From the NCBI GenBank assembly GCA_045640165.1, contig JAZUEK010000009.1, positions 1 to 42,048 on the forward strand: 42,048 nt of DNA, in the 5' to 3' direction. Made by a program: the position numbers and the translations under genes. The stretch is from RGIG426 sp045640165. Its GTDB lineage: Bacteria > Bacillota > Clostridia > Oscillospirales > Acutalibacteraceae. Shown one piece after another: positions 14,342 to 21,672 of the stretch. Each line of letters starts with the position of its first letter. Positions within the stretch are counted from its first letter, which is position 1. Below the pieces are notes generated by a model. That model saw only the letters and a list, made by a program, of their open reading frames with translations. It made no database searches and had not been told where the DNA came from.

Positions 14342-15096
14342 TTGTTCATTTTCGCCTTTTCACCGATGTATTCAATCGGCATCACGAGCGCCGCCGGCGT
14401 GAGTTTCGCGAGCACGTTCATTGCGTGGGGGATAAGCCCCGGCAAAATCACCTTGCGGTGGGACAGAATGCCGTCCACCGCGAGCCAGGCGCAGGTTTTC
14501 GCCGACATCGCCGGAATGCGGAACGAGGCGTTTGCCACGTCGTTGAATTCGGTGGAAACCGGACCGGGGCACAGCACCGCGACTTGCACGGGTTTGTCCT
14601 GCTTTTTCAGTTCGTAGTTGACCGCACGGGACAGACTTTGGACGTACGCTTTGGTTGCACCGTAGGCGGCGAGCAGGGGAACGGGCGCAAACGAGGCGAT
14701 GCTCGACACGTTGAGAATCGTGCCCTCGTTCATCGTCTGCGCGAACAGTTTCGTTAAAATGTGCACCGCGGTGACGTTCGTTTTGACCATATCGAGTTCG
14801 TCTTCGAGCGCGATGTCGGAAAAATACCCCATTTTGCCGAAGCCGGCGCAGTTGACGACAACCGCCGGGTCAAGCGGCAGGCAGGCGGCGTGAAGCGCGC
14901 GCACCTGATGCTCGTCGGTTAAGTCGGTCTGCTTCGTCAGCACGTGGCAGCCGTAGGTGTCGGCGAGCCCGGCACCGAGCTCCTGCAACCGCTCGAGCCG
15001 CCGCGCCGCCAAAATGAGATCGCATCCGCATTCGGCAAAACAGCGCGCCATCTCGCGGCCGATGCCGCTGGATGCACCGGTAATCAACACATACAT
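14338..15096 (-). CDS. Short-chain dehydrogenase/reductase
   Basis: A 252-residue classical SDR. The cofactor loop TGASSGIG is at 6-13; Arg32-Arg33 after the second strand (AARRLERL) favours NADP(H). VNCAG (81-85) replaces the usual NNAG. The catalytic Ser131/132 (NVSSIASF), Tyr145 and Lys149 (YGATK) are all present, so the enzyme should be active. The PGPVSTEF block follows. It resembles the DltE/YqjQ-like group of Firmicute SDRs, whose substrates are generally unknown. There is no signal peptide. It has its own sigma-A promoter, and its stop overlaps the rsmF start, although no functional link between the two is obvious. Confidence 0.88.
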   Translation of the reverse strand: MYVLITGASSGIGREMARCFAECGCDLILAARRLERLQELGAGLADTYGCHVLTKQTDLTDEHQVRALHAACLPLDPAVVVNCAGFGKMGYFSDIALEDELDMVKTNVTAVHILTKLFAQTMNEGTILNVSSIASFAPVPLLAAYGATKAYVQSLSRAVNYELKKQDKPVQVAVLCPGPVSTEFNDVANASFRIPAMSAKTCAWLAVDGILSHRKVILPGLIPHAMNVLAKLTPAALVMPIEYIGEKAKMNK

Positions 15097-15128
15097 ACGT
15101 TTTCCGCCTTTCGTTTTTTGTCCTTTTT

Positions 15129-15157
15129 ATTGTACCACACGCCGCCTGCCTGCGCAA
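15129..15157 (-). promoter_or_regulatory. Sigma-A promoter of the SDR-rsmF operon
   Basis: TTGCGC at 15157-15152, 17-base spacer, TACAAT at 15134-15129 on the minus strand; start codon at 15096. Confidence 0.65.
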
Positions 15158-15201
15158 GGGGAATTTTAGCGCAAAAAAACGCAAAAAAACGCAAAAAACT
15201 A

Positions 15202-15230
15202 TTGCATTTTCGGTCGGCATCCCGTATACT
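15202..15230 (+). promoter_or_regulatory. Sigma-A promoter of the dockerin gene
   Basis: TTGCAT at 15202-15207, 17-base spacer, TATACT at 15225-15230. In the leader, CGGG-GTTTCGG and CCGAAA-TCCCG (about 15250-15275) form a hairpin that ends just before the AAGGAG ribosome binding site. Confidence 0.7.
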
Positions 15231-15295
15231 GAACACGTTGTGTAAAAAACGGGGGTTTCGGTGCCGAAATCCCGAAAAACAAGGAGATGTTTATT

Positions 15296-16114
15296 ATGAA
15301 AAAACTGTTTTGCGTGCTGACCGTGTTTGTGGTTGTCGCGCTGTGCTTCGGGATGCTGTCCGTTTCGGCAACGAAAGAGCAGGACGAGCAAATCCTTGCC
15401 GCCGAGCCGACCGCCACCGCCACCGCGACCGCCACCGACGAGCCGCAGCCGATTGGGTTTTACGGCGATGCCAACGGCGACGGCATTGTCAATATGAAAG
15501 ATGTGCTCCTTCTCCGCAAATTCTTGGCGGATTTGGAAGTGGATATCGACCAAACGTTGGCGGATGCCAACCGCGACGGCGAACTCAATATGAAAGACGT
15601 TCTGCTTGTGCGCATGTATTTGGCGGACTTGTGTGACCTCGAAAAGATATACGTGGATAAGCACGCGATTAACCCCGAAACGCTGCATAAGGAATTCTCG
15701 CCGGTGGACTTCAAGGTGGAAAAAGATTTTGCGCTTATGGGCTATTATCTATCGGAACCCTACAACTGGGATCCCGACGAAGAAGTGGCTTTTTATTCTC
15801 CCATAGAACTCAAATCTTATTTTGCCGGGTTGCAGAACGCCGTTTCCCGAGAAGATCTTGCCGAATTTGATTCCGCGTTTTTCGAGGAGAGGTTTTTAGT
15901 GGTGGCGAGTGCGGACTATTCTATTTTGAAGGGTTTCCCCGATGTTACCAAAGGAACGGACGGAGTGCTCACCATCTGCTTTGATACACACGCTCCGGTG
16001 CCGGCGGGTGCGTACGGCTGTTTCCTGATCTCCCTGCCGAACGAGATGTGCGGCTCCTTTGACAAAATTGAGTCTGTTCTCAAAGGAACAGAAGATTGGG
16101 AATGGGGAAAATAA
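15296..16114 (+). CDS. Secreted protein with type I dockerin domain
   Basis: A 272-residue exported protein. Signal peptide about 1-25 (KKLFCVLTVFVVVALCFGML, then SVSA), a Thr/Ala-rich linker (EPTATATATATDEP, 37-50), then a type I dockerin with two calcium-binding F-hand repeats: GDANGDGIVNMKDVLLLRKF (57-76) and DANRDGELNMKDVLLVRMYL (90-109). The remaining 160 residues are a domain I do not recognise; they show no glycosidase signature (FSPVDFKVEKDFALMGYYLS, then FDTHAPVPAGAYGCFLISLP). Dockerins normally plug proteins into cohesin scaffolds, so this suggests a cohesin partner elsewhere or a stand-alone dockerin fold. The start is ATG 15296 with AAGGAG upstream; ATG 15287 overlaps that site. 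Monocistronic, with its own promoter and terminator. Confidence 0.85.
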   Translation: MKKLFCVLTVFVVVALCFGMLSVSATKEQDEQILAAEPTATATATATDEPQPIGFYGDANGDGIVNMKDVLLLRKFLADLEVDIDQTLADANRDGELNMKDVLLVRMYLADLCDLEKIYVDKHAINPETLHKEFSPVDFKVEKDFALMGYYLSEPYNWDPDEEVAFYSPIELKSYFAGLQNAVSREDLAEFDSAFFEERFLVVASADYSILKGFPDVTKGTDGVLTICFDTHAPVPAGAYGCFLISLPNEMCGSFDKIESVLKGTEDWEWGK

Positions 16115-16134
16115 CCCACACATACAAACAAAAC

Positions 16135-16169
16135 AAAAACCCTCTCTGTCATTGACAGAGAGGGTTTTT
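16135..16169. terminator. Bidirectional terminator
   Basis: A perfect 16-bp stem (16135-16150 with 16154-16169), loop ATT, bounded by A5 and T5; serves the dockerin gene and the convergent minus-strand operon. Confidence 0.9.
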
Positions 16170-16180
16170 ATTTGCATACT

Positions 16181-16720
16181 TTATTGCACAAACTCCTGCG
16201 CGTCGGCGAGGGCATCGACCTTCACCTTGCATTGCTCGATGAGCGTTTTGCCGAGGGCGATGGTGGTTTTATCGTCGCCGCGGCCGCAGAGAGAGGCAAA
16301 CGTCTCGGCGGCTTTGGTTTTGAGAATCGCGCCGTCCTCTTGGCAGAGGTAGTAGAACGACAAACTGCCGTTTTGTTGGAGCTGTTCGTAAATCGCCGGC
16401 TCGGTCTGTTGCAACACGTCATAGAAGCGGCCGAACGCGGTACGGGCAACGAGACCGTTCGGCAGCAGGCGCTGCACTTCAATATCGGTCGTAAAGAGGA
16501 GGAGCAACCAGCGTTGCAAAAGCAGCGTCTCGTTTTCGGACGGGTGCTCGCTTGCCGCTTCGCGCGCGGCTTCCACCAGCGCTTCGCCGAGGGCACGAGC
16601 ACGGTCCAAGTTGCCGTTTTCTTGTTGTTCTTTAAGCAGACGGGTGAGTTCGTCGGCGGCATCTTCCGGCTCGACGTATTCGCCCACGATTTTCATATCG
16701 CTGTCGTCTTGAATTCGCAT
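16181..16720 (-). CDS. Unknown, acidic helical cytoplasmic protein
   Basis: A 179-residue protein I do not recognise. It is acidic and predicted largely helical, with EDAADELTRLLKEQQENGNL near the start, RWLLLLFTTDIEVQRLLPNG in the middle (a buried hydrophobic helix rather than a clear membrane segment), FYDVLQQTEPAIYEQLQQNG and FYYLCQEDGAILKT. No signal peptide and no cofactor motif. AGAAGG lies 8 bases before ATG 16720. The gene starts 4 bases after the TSCPD gene stop and ends at a strong terminator, so the two are co-transcribed from the promoter at 17005-17033. The context gives no firm clue to function. Confidence 0.7.
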   Translation of the reverse strand: MRIQDDSDMKIVGEYVEPEDAADELTRLLKEQQENGNLDRARALGEALVEAAREAASEHPSENETLLLQRWLLLLFTTDIEVQRLLPNGLVARTAFGRFYDVLQQTEPAIYEQLQQNGSLSFYYLCQEDGAILKTKAAETFASLCGRGDDKTTIALGKTLIEQCKVKVDALADAQEFVQ

Positions 16721-16724
16721 ACAA

Positions 16725-16976
16725 TCAACCTTCTTTCAACGCGGCGGCAATCGCCAGCGCCAACTGATCGGGGCAGGAGGTGGGCTTAAAGCCGCAACGG
16801 ATACCGGAAAGCTTGTTCATCGCTTCCTCGGCGTCCATTCCCTCCACAAGGCGAGCAATGCCTTGCAAGTTGCCGTTGCATCCGCCCTCAAAGCGGACGT
16901 TTTTAAGAATACCGTTTTCTAAATCAAAACTCACACTGCGCGAGCAGGTGCCTTGATTGCGACGGGTATAGGTCAT
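16725..16976 (-). CDS. TSCPD-domain (TIGR03905-type) small protein
   Basis: An 83-residue member of the small TSCPD family, named from the motif here in PTSCPDQLALAIAAAL (about 65-80). Other conserved parts are GTCSRSVSFDLENGILKNVR and FEGGCNGNLQGIARLVEGM. Cysteines 11, 33, 61 and 68 are conserved-looking and may bind a metal or act in redox (inference). The same fold occurs as a C-terminal module in some ribonucleotide reductases, so nucleotide or thiol chemistry is possible, but the function of the stand-alone protein is unknown. AATGAGGAAT lies before ATG 16976, and the gene has its own sigma-A promoter just downstream of radA. Confidence 0.85.
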   Translation of the reverse strand: MTYTRRNQGTCSRSVSFDLENGILKNVRFEGGCNGNLQGIARLVEGMDAEEAMNKLSGIRCGFKPTSCPDQLALAIAAALKEG

Positions 16977-17004
16977 AACGATTCCTCATTTCTTTCGACT
17001 ACCC

Positions 17005-17033
17005 AGTATACACGATTTTTCGGGAAAAAGCAA
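17005..17033 (-). promoter_or_regulatory. Sigma-A promoter of the TSCPD gene
   Basis: TTGCTT at 17033-17028, 17-base spacer, TATACT at 17010-17005 on the minus strand, 20 bases beyond the radA stop. Confidence 0.75.
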
Positions 17034-17052
17034 GTCTTTTTCCGTTATTTGG

Positions 17053-18408
17053 TCAATCCAACGCCTCAAAGGCGTCACGCACGGTTTTCACTCCCACAAT
17101 TTCGATATCGGAGCGCGTGGCGAGACCTTTTAGGTTGTGGTAAGGCAACAACACTTTCTTAAAGCCGAGCCGTGCGGCTTCCGCCACGCGTGCGTCCGCT
17201 TGAGACACCGAGCGGATTTCTCCGGTGAGTCCGACCTCGCCGAACGCGGCCACGCCCTCGGAAACGGGCTTGTCTTTAAGCGCGGTCACAAGCGCAAGCG
17301 CGACCGGCAGTTCCGCGGCAGGTTCGTTGAGCCACAGTCCGCCGACGACGTTCATATACGCGTCGAGATTCGAGAAGAAATAGCCGGCGCGTTTTTCGAG
17401 TACCGCGAGCAACAGCGCCAAGCGGTTTTGGTCAAAGCCGGTGGACATCCGGCGCGGATTGCCGAACGCGGTGGGGGACACCAGTCCTTGCACTTCCGCC
17501 AAAATCGGGCGAGAACCCTCCATCGTGCAGGCGACGCAGATGCCGGAGACGTTGACCGGACGGCCGGACAGCAGGGCGAGCGACGGGTTTTCCACCCCGA
17601 CGAGCCCTTTGTCGCGCATTTCGAACATACCGATTTCGTCGGTCGCGCCGTAGCGGTTTTTGACACAGCGGAGCAGGCGATAACTCGAATGGCGGTCGCC
17701 CTCAAAATACAGCACGCAATCGACGATGTGCTCCATCACTTTCGGGCCGGCGATGGCGCCGTCTTTGTTGACGTGGCCGACGATAAACAGCGGAATGTCC
17801 GCCGCTTTGACGGCGCGCATCAGCGCCGACGTGCATTCGCGCACTTGCGTGACGCTTCCGGGGGACGAGGCGACGGATTGCAGGCTCATTGTCTGAATCG
17901 AGTCGATAATCACAAGGTCGGGATTTTCACTGTCAATCGCCGCCAAAATCGCGTCAATATCCGTTTCGCACAAAAGCAGGACGTTTTCGCTGTTCACGCC
18001 GAGGCGATCGGCACGCAGTTTGATTTGGCGAGCGGATTCCTCGCCGGAGACGTAGAGGATACGCTTGTCCGTGCCGAGGGTTTCGCAAATTTGAAGCAGC
18101 AGGGTGGATTTACCGATGCCGGGGTTGCCGCCGATGAGCATCACGCCGCCGCGGACAATGCCGCCGCCGAGCACGCGGTCCAGTTCCGAAAGTCCCGTTA
18201 AAATGCGTGGGTCTTCGGCGGTGGAAACGTCGCGTAAACGGGTGGGTTTCGCCGCCGCCGTAACGGTGCGTGCCGAGGCGGTGGGAGCAACGCGGATTTC
18301 TTCTTGCACCGTGCCCCAAGCGCCGCAGGTAAAGCATTTGCCGGAGGGTTTCAGGCTCTCTGCACCGCATTCCGAGCAGATATAGACGGTTTTATTCTTT
18401 TGTGCCAT
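17053..18408 (-). CDS. radA: DNA repair protein RadA (Sms)
   Basis: A 451-residue RadA. Zinc finger Cys11, Cys14, Cys25, Cys28 (CSECG..GKCFTCGAWG), Walker A GGNPGIGKST (93-102), Walker B LVIIDSIQ (165-172), the RadA signature as KNRYG (250-254, usually KNRFG) and a C-terminal Lon-protease-like domain without its catalytic Ser/Lys pair expected to be active. RadA acts as a branch-migration helicase in recombination and repair. ATG 18408 was chosen because GAAAGGA lies 9 bases before it; GTG 18417 is too close to that site. It is the last gene of the dnaD-dnaC-PASTA-membrane-cwlD-radA run, 15 bases after cwlD. No terminator is visible before the next promoter. Confidence 0.96.
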   Translation of the reverse strand: MAQKNKTVYICSECGAESLKPSGKCFTCGAWGTVQEEIRVAPTASARTVTAAAKPTRLRDVSTAEDPRILTGLSELDRVLGGGIVRGGVMLIGGNPGIGKSTLLLQICETLGTDKRILYVSGEESARQIKLRADRLGVNSENVLLLCETDIDAILAAIDSENPDLVIIDSIQTMSLQSVASSPGSVTQVRECTSALMRAVKAADIPLFIVGHVNKDGAIAGPKVMEHIVDCVLYFEGDRHSSYRLLRCVKNRYGATDEIGMFEMRDKGLVGVENPSLALLSGRPVNVSGICVACTMEGSRPILAEVQGLVSPTAFGNPRRMSTGFDQNRLALLLAVLEKRAGYFFSNLDAYMNVVGGLWLNEPAAELPVALALVTALKDKPVSEGVAAFGEVGLTGEIRSVSQADARVAEAARLGFKKVLLPYHNLKGLATRSDIEIVGVKTVRDAFEALD

Positions 18409-18423
18409 TTCGGTCACATCCTT

Positions 18424-19113
18424 TCAGGGTGCGTAACACAGCACCCCACAGCAAAGCGCAAACGCCGTGTCTTGGCGATAGGTTTTCTCTTTCAAAGCGG
18501 CGAGTTCATCGGGATTGCTCAAAAAGCCGCATTCCGCGAGTACCGCAGGCGTGGTGGTTTTGTAAAGCAAAAACACGTTTTCGCCGCCGGGTTTCAGTTC
18601 TCTTGTGTTGTTCGGCTGTATCAGAGCCGTAAACTGTTCGCGTACCGTTTCGGCGAACACCTGACTTTCGGGGGCGTTTTTCGAATAGAAAAACTGTGCT
18701 CCGTGGCAGGAGGTATCACCGAATTTGTTTTGGTGAACGGCGAGTACCAAGTCGGCGGAGTCGTAAAGGGTAAGCCGCGTTTTCATATCGCTGACTTTGC
18801 GCGCGCGAACGGTGTCGCCCTCGCCGAGACAGACGTCGGTTTCGCGCGTTAAGGCGACGCGATAGCCGCAAAACGCGAGCATATCCCGGAGCGTCAGCGC
18901 GACGTCTAAGTTGATGTCTTTTTCGAGCGTGCCGTCGGGCGCGACCGCACCGCCGTCCTCGCCGCCGTGACCGGCGTCCACCAAAATCAGCGGACGGGTG
19001 TCGGCGGCCGTGGTGGTTACCGTTGGGCGTTTTCCCACGGTGACGGCAACGAGCAACACAGCGCATTCGATGAGCATGCCCCAAAAGAGCGCGGTTTTGA
19101 CGGTTTGTTTCAC
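18424..19113 (-). CDS. cwlD: N-acetylmuramoyl-L-alanine amidase CwlD-type
   Basis: A 229-residue Amidase_3 enzyme that would cleave the N-acetylmuramoyl to L-alanine bond. An N-terminal membrane helix or uncleaved signal (about 8-27) is followed by the zinc site His49 (VDAGHGGEDGG), Glu64 (LEKDINLD) and His127 (AVHQNKF), and the catalytic Glu194 (LAECGFLSN). Size, N-terminal anchor and sequence fit CwlD, which makes muramic-delta-lactam in spore cortex. GTG 19113 was chosen because GGGAGG lies 7 bases upstream, while ATG 19119 would be only 1 base from it. A sigma-E-like promoter immediately upstream supports a sporulation role, although the gene also sits within the dnaD-radA run. Confidence 0.88.
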   Translation of the reverse strand: MKQTVKTALFWGMLIECAVLLVAVTVGKRPTVTTTAADTRPLILVDAGHGGEDGGAVAPDGTLEKDINLDVALTLRDMLAFCGYRVALTRETDVCLGEGDTVRARKVSDMKTRLTLYDSADLVLAVHQNKFGDTSCHGAQFFYSKNAPESQVFAETVREQFTALIQPNNTRELKPGGENVFLLYKTTTPAVLAECGFLSNPDELAALKEKTYRQDTAFALCCGVLCYAP

Positions 19114-19122
19114 AAACATCCC

Positions 19123-19144
19123 TCCCATACCACACTGTATGGGA
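19123..19144 (-). promoter_or_regulatory. Inverted repeat at the cwlD leader
   Basis: TCCCATAC and GTATGGGA form a perfect 8-bp stem with a 6-base loop (19123-19144). On the minus strand the 3' arm holds the GGGAGG ribosome binding site. In readthrough from the upstream operon it could mask cwlD translation; transcripts from the sigma-E-like start (about 19127) would lack the 5' arm. Confidence 0.4.
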
Positions 19145-19161
19145 ACGGGCAAAAATTATGC
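19134..19161 (-). promoter_or_regulatory. Sigma-E-like promoter for cwlD
   Basis: GCATAAT at 19161-19155 (6 of 7 to KMATATT), 13-base spacer, CATACAGT at 19141-19134 (7 of 8 to CATACAAT). It overlaps the stop codon of the preceding gene. B. subtilis cwlD is sporulation-expressed. Confidence 0.5.
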
Positions 19162-19920
19162 TCGACGGGATTTTTTCTTTTTCTTCTTTCCTTTATAGAG
19201 GATCTTGTCTCGCAACACGATGTCTTTCGCGCCGAGGGTATAGGCAACGTGGGTGGTGAGCGGTTTCAGCATCATCAGCGGCAACATCGCAAACGGCACC
19301 CACCACGCCATAGAAGCGGTGGCGGCAGACGGCATCATTGCGGTAACAATCGGGAACCACGGCGCCATCAACAGCTTAAACGTGCCGGCAAATTCGGGGT
19401 TAAACCAACCGAATTTGCTCATCAGAAGCGCAAGCCACGCGATACACAGCGGCAACGTTGCAAACGCGCCGGCGCGCAGGCCGAACCATTTGTCGAAACC
19501 GTCGCCGTCGTCGCCTTGGACGTTTTTACGTCCCTGCTCCCATGCGGAAACGTACAGCATCGAGATATACATTCCGAGCATACAGATTTCCGAGAGGATA
19601 AAGGAAACAACTTTCACAAACGTAGACATTTCGGTGCGGATGGCCTGACGATAGTAGAGCGATTCGGTGGCGGACGTGTCGGAACTGTCGGCGGCAGAGG
19701 CCTCTTCCTCGAGTTTGCTCACGTCGTCAAAGTAGTAGTCGCCCATATTGGTGAGGGTGCCGTCCGCTTCTTTGTGATAGACGGTGTAGCCCACTTGTTT
19801 TGTGCCGACGGCGGTGAAAATAAAGCCGAACGACAGGTACACAATCATACACAGCAACGCGGCGATAGCGGCACGCAAAAACAATTTTGTGCCGAATTGA
19901 GATAAAGTGGTTTTTTGCAT
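19156..19920 (-). CDS. Unknown multi-pass membrane protein beside PASTA pseudokinase
   Basis: A 254-residue membrane protein I do not recognise. Four or more hydrophobic segments are visible: about 14-38 (FLRAAIAALLCMIVYLSFGF), 101-124 (VVSFILSEICMLGMYISML), 148-168 (AFATLPLCIAWLALL) and 180-225 (TAMMPSAATASMAWWVPFAM, then LPLMMLKPL). Between the first two lies a presumably extracytoplasmic acidic stretch, and the C-terminus is strongly basic (KGKKKKKKSRR). GAGGAGG within the end of the PASTA gene serves as ribosome binding site, 2 bases separate the genes, so the two are translationally linked. A partnership with the pseudokinase in cell-envelope control is inference. Confidence 0.75.
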   Translation of the reverse strand: MQKTTLSQFGTKLFLRAAIAALLCMIVYLSFGFIFTAVGTKQVGYTVYHKEADGTLTNMGDYYFDDVSKLEEEASAADSSDTSATESLYYRQAIRTEMSTFVKVVSFILSEICMLGMYISMLYVSAWEQGRKNVQGDDGDGFDKWFGLRAGAFATLPLCIAWLALLMSKFGWFNPEFAGTFKLLMAPWFPIVTAMMPSAATASMAWWVPFAMLPLMMLKPLTTHVAYTLGAKDIVLRDKILYKGKKKKKKSRRA

Positions 19921-19922
19921 GG

Positions 19923-21635
19923 TTATTCCTCCTCGCCGACGTCATCCGCAGGCTCGTCCGCTTCGGCGGACTCGCTTTGTGCGGTGGTGGCGGTGGTTTT
20001 CGGGGTGTTGTTGACGCGCAGCGTCACTTTGTTGCCGTTGAGCGGCTCGGTGCCGGCATCCGGCCACGTGCCGAACACACAGCCCACGTCCACCGACGTG
20101 TCTGCGCCTTCGGCAATCTCCACACGGAAGCCGAGGGCTTCCAGATAGATTTTCGCATGTTCCGCTTTCCAGCCGGTCACGTCCGGCACAGCGGTGCGCG
20201 CCTTGCCGGCGCTTAAGTAAACCGAGATGGTGGTGCCGTCCGGAACGGGTGCACCGGCCACCGGATTTTGCGCGACGATATAGCCGGCCGGGACAGAATC
20301 GCTGTATTGATAGCCGATAACGGTCACGGGATAGTCGTCTTTTACGCGCACACCACCGTCAATGGGAAGCGCGTAGTAATCCTGCTTGCCGTCGCACAGA
20401 TTCGGTGCGAACGACACGGGCCCTGTCGCTTCGGTCGAGGTGGGCTTTTCGGTCTCGGTCAGCGTGGGCGCGGCGGCGGTTTTACTGGTTTCATTGGGGT
20501 TCTTTTCGGGGTGGCTGAGCTTGAAGTAAATTACGCCGCCTACCACAATCAAAATCACCGCCAACAACGCGCACAGAAGAATGGCATACTTTTTGCCGGT
20601 GGAATTTTTGGGCATTTTTTCTTCGCGATTGCCGGCGGCCATGGCTTCCGCTTCCTGCGCCAACGCCGATACCACCATGCCGGTGGACAGACGGTCGCGC
20701 AGTTCGGTCAGCGAGGGAATACGCAGTTTCGTATTCGGTTGCAAGGCATCGGCGAGCGTTTCCGCCACGTGTTCCGGCAACGCGTTAGCCACTTCGGTGG
20801 GCATAAACAAGTCGTTGCCGTCATCCGCGCGCTGAGAGCCGTCGGGGGGAGGGTTGCCGGTGAGCACACGGAACAGCGTGGCCGCCACGGCGTACACGTC
20901 CGCGGAAGCGCCCACGGGTTTGCCGAGCGTATATTGCTCCGGCGCGGCATAGCCGTCCGCCAATTGCGGCTCCAGCAAATCGGTTTCGCGCCGCACTTCC
21001 ACCAGGTCAAAGCCGGTCAGGCGCAACCGTCCGCTTTCGTCTACCAACAGATTTTGCGGACAGATGGCGAGATGGTGCAAGCCTGCCGCATGGCAGGAGA
21101 GAAGTGAAGACAAAAACGGCAAAAACAGTTTGCGCGTATCGTTCCAGGTCAGTCGGCCGCCTTTTTGCGCAAGCAATTCGGACAGCGTGTGTGGCTCTAA
21201 ATATTCCGACACGGTATAGGACGTGCCGTTTTGCTTAAACAAGTCATAGACGGGAATCATCACCGATAAATCGCGCAATTTGGCGAGGGTGCGCCCTTGC
21301 GTCTCAAACTGCTCGCACAGACGGGCAAATTCCTCCTCGGTGGATTCTTTCGGGCTGATGGCGCCCGTTTCACTGCGGTGACACAGCGCTTCCGGCATAA
21401 ATTCCCGTAAATACACGGGGCAGTCGCCGGTCTGGTCATACGCAATATAGCAGGCGGTGGTACCGGAAAAAGACAGCACGCGCCCGACGGTGTAGCGTTC
21501 CGCCAGCACCGTTCCTACCGGAAGATATTCAGCCGGGTTTCCGCCGTCGGCAGGATAGCCACACACGGGGCAAGCGTCCGACTCGGCGGTATAGATGTTC
21601 ATACAGCCGAAACAGCGGCGTTCGGAATATTGCAT
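19923..21635 (-). CDS. Zinc-ribbon, kinase-like (probable pseudokinase), membrane, PASTA protein
   Basis: A 570-residue protein built as zinc ribbon (Cys8, Cys11, Cys22, Cys25), Ser/Thr kinase-like domain (about 45-315), a membrane helix (350-371) and two PASTA repeats outside (about 410-477 and 481-543), ending in an acidic tail. The kinase fold is recognisable, with YTVGRVLS, SEYLEPHTLSELL, the APE motif (231-233) and DVYAVAATLFRVLTG. However, catalytic residues are lost: the VAIK lysine is Arg77, HRD reads HLA (188-190), and DFG reads GFD (208-210); Asn195 remains. It is therefore probably a catalytically dead signal receptor for muropeptides or lipid II. It starts 37 bases after dnaC with AAAGGAGG. 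The whole pattern differs from PrkC/Stk1, which lack the ribbon. Confidence 0.88.
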   Translation of the reverse strand: MQYSERRCFGCMNIYTAESDACPVCGYPADGGNPAEYLPVGTVLAERYTVGRVLSFSGTTACYIAYDQTGDCPVYLREFMPEALCHRSETGAISPKESTEEEFARLCEQFETQGRTLAKLRDLSVMIPVYDLFKQNGTSYTVSEYLEPHTLSELLAQKGGRLTWNDTRKLFLPFLSSLLSCHAAGLHHLAICPQNLLVDESGRLRLTGFDLVEVRRETDLLEPQLADGYAAPEQYTLGKPVGASADVYAVAATLFRVLTGNPPPDGSQRADDGNDLFMPTEVANALPEHVAETLADALQPNTKLRIPSLTELRDRLSTGMVVSALAQEAEAMAAGNREEKMPKNSTGKKYAILLCALLAVILIVVGGVIYFKLSHPEKNPNETSKTAAAPTLTETEKPTSTEATGPVSFAPNLCDGKQDYYALPIDGGVRVKDDYPVTVIGYQYSDSVPAGYIVAQNPVAGAPVPDGTTISVYLSAGKARTAVPDVTGWKAEHAKIYLEALGFRVEIAEGADTSVDVGCVFGTWPDAGTEPLNGNKVTLRVNNTPKTTATTAQSESAEADEPADDVGEEE

Positions 21636-21672
21636 AAGATTGCCTCCTTTTTACGAAGCGAAAAATTCGAAA

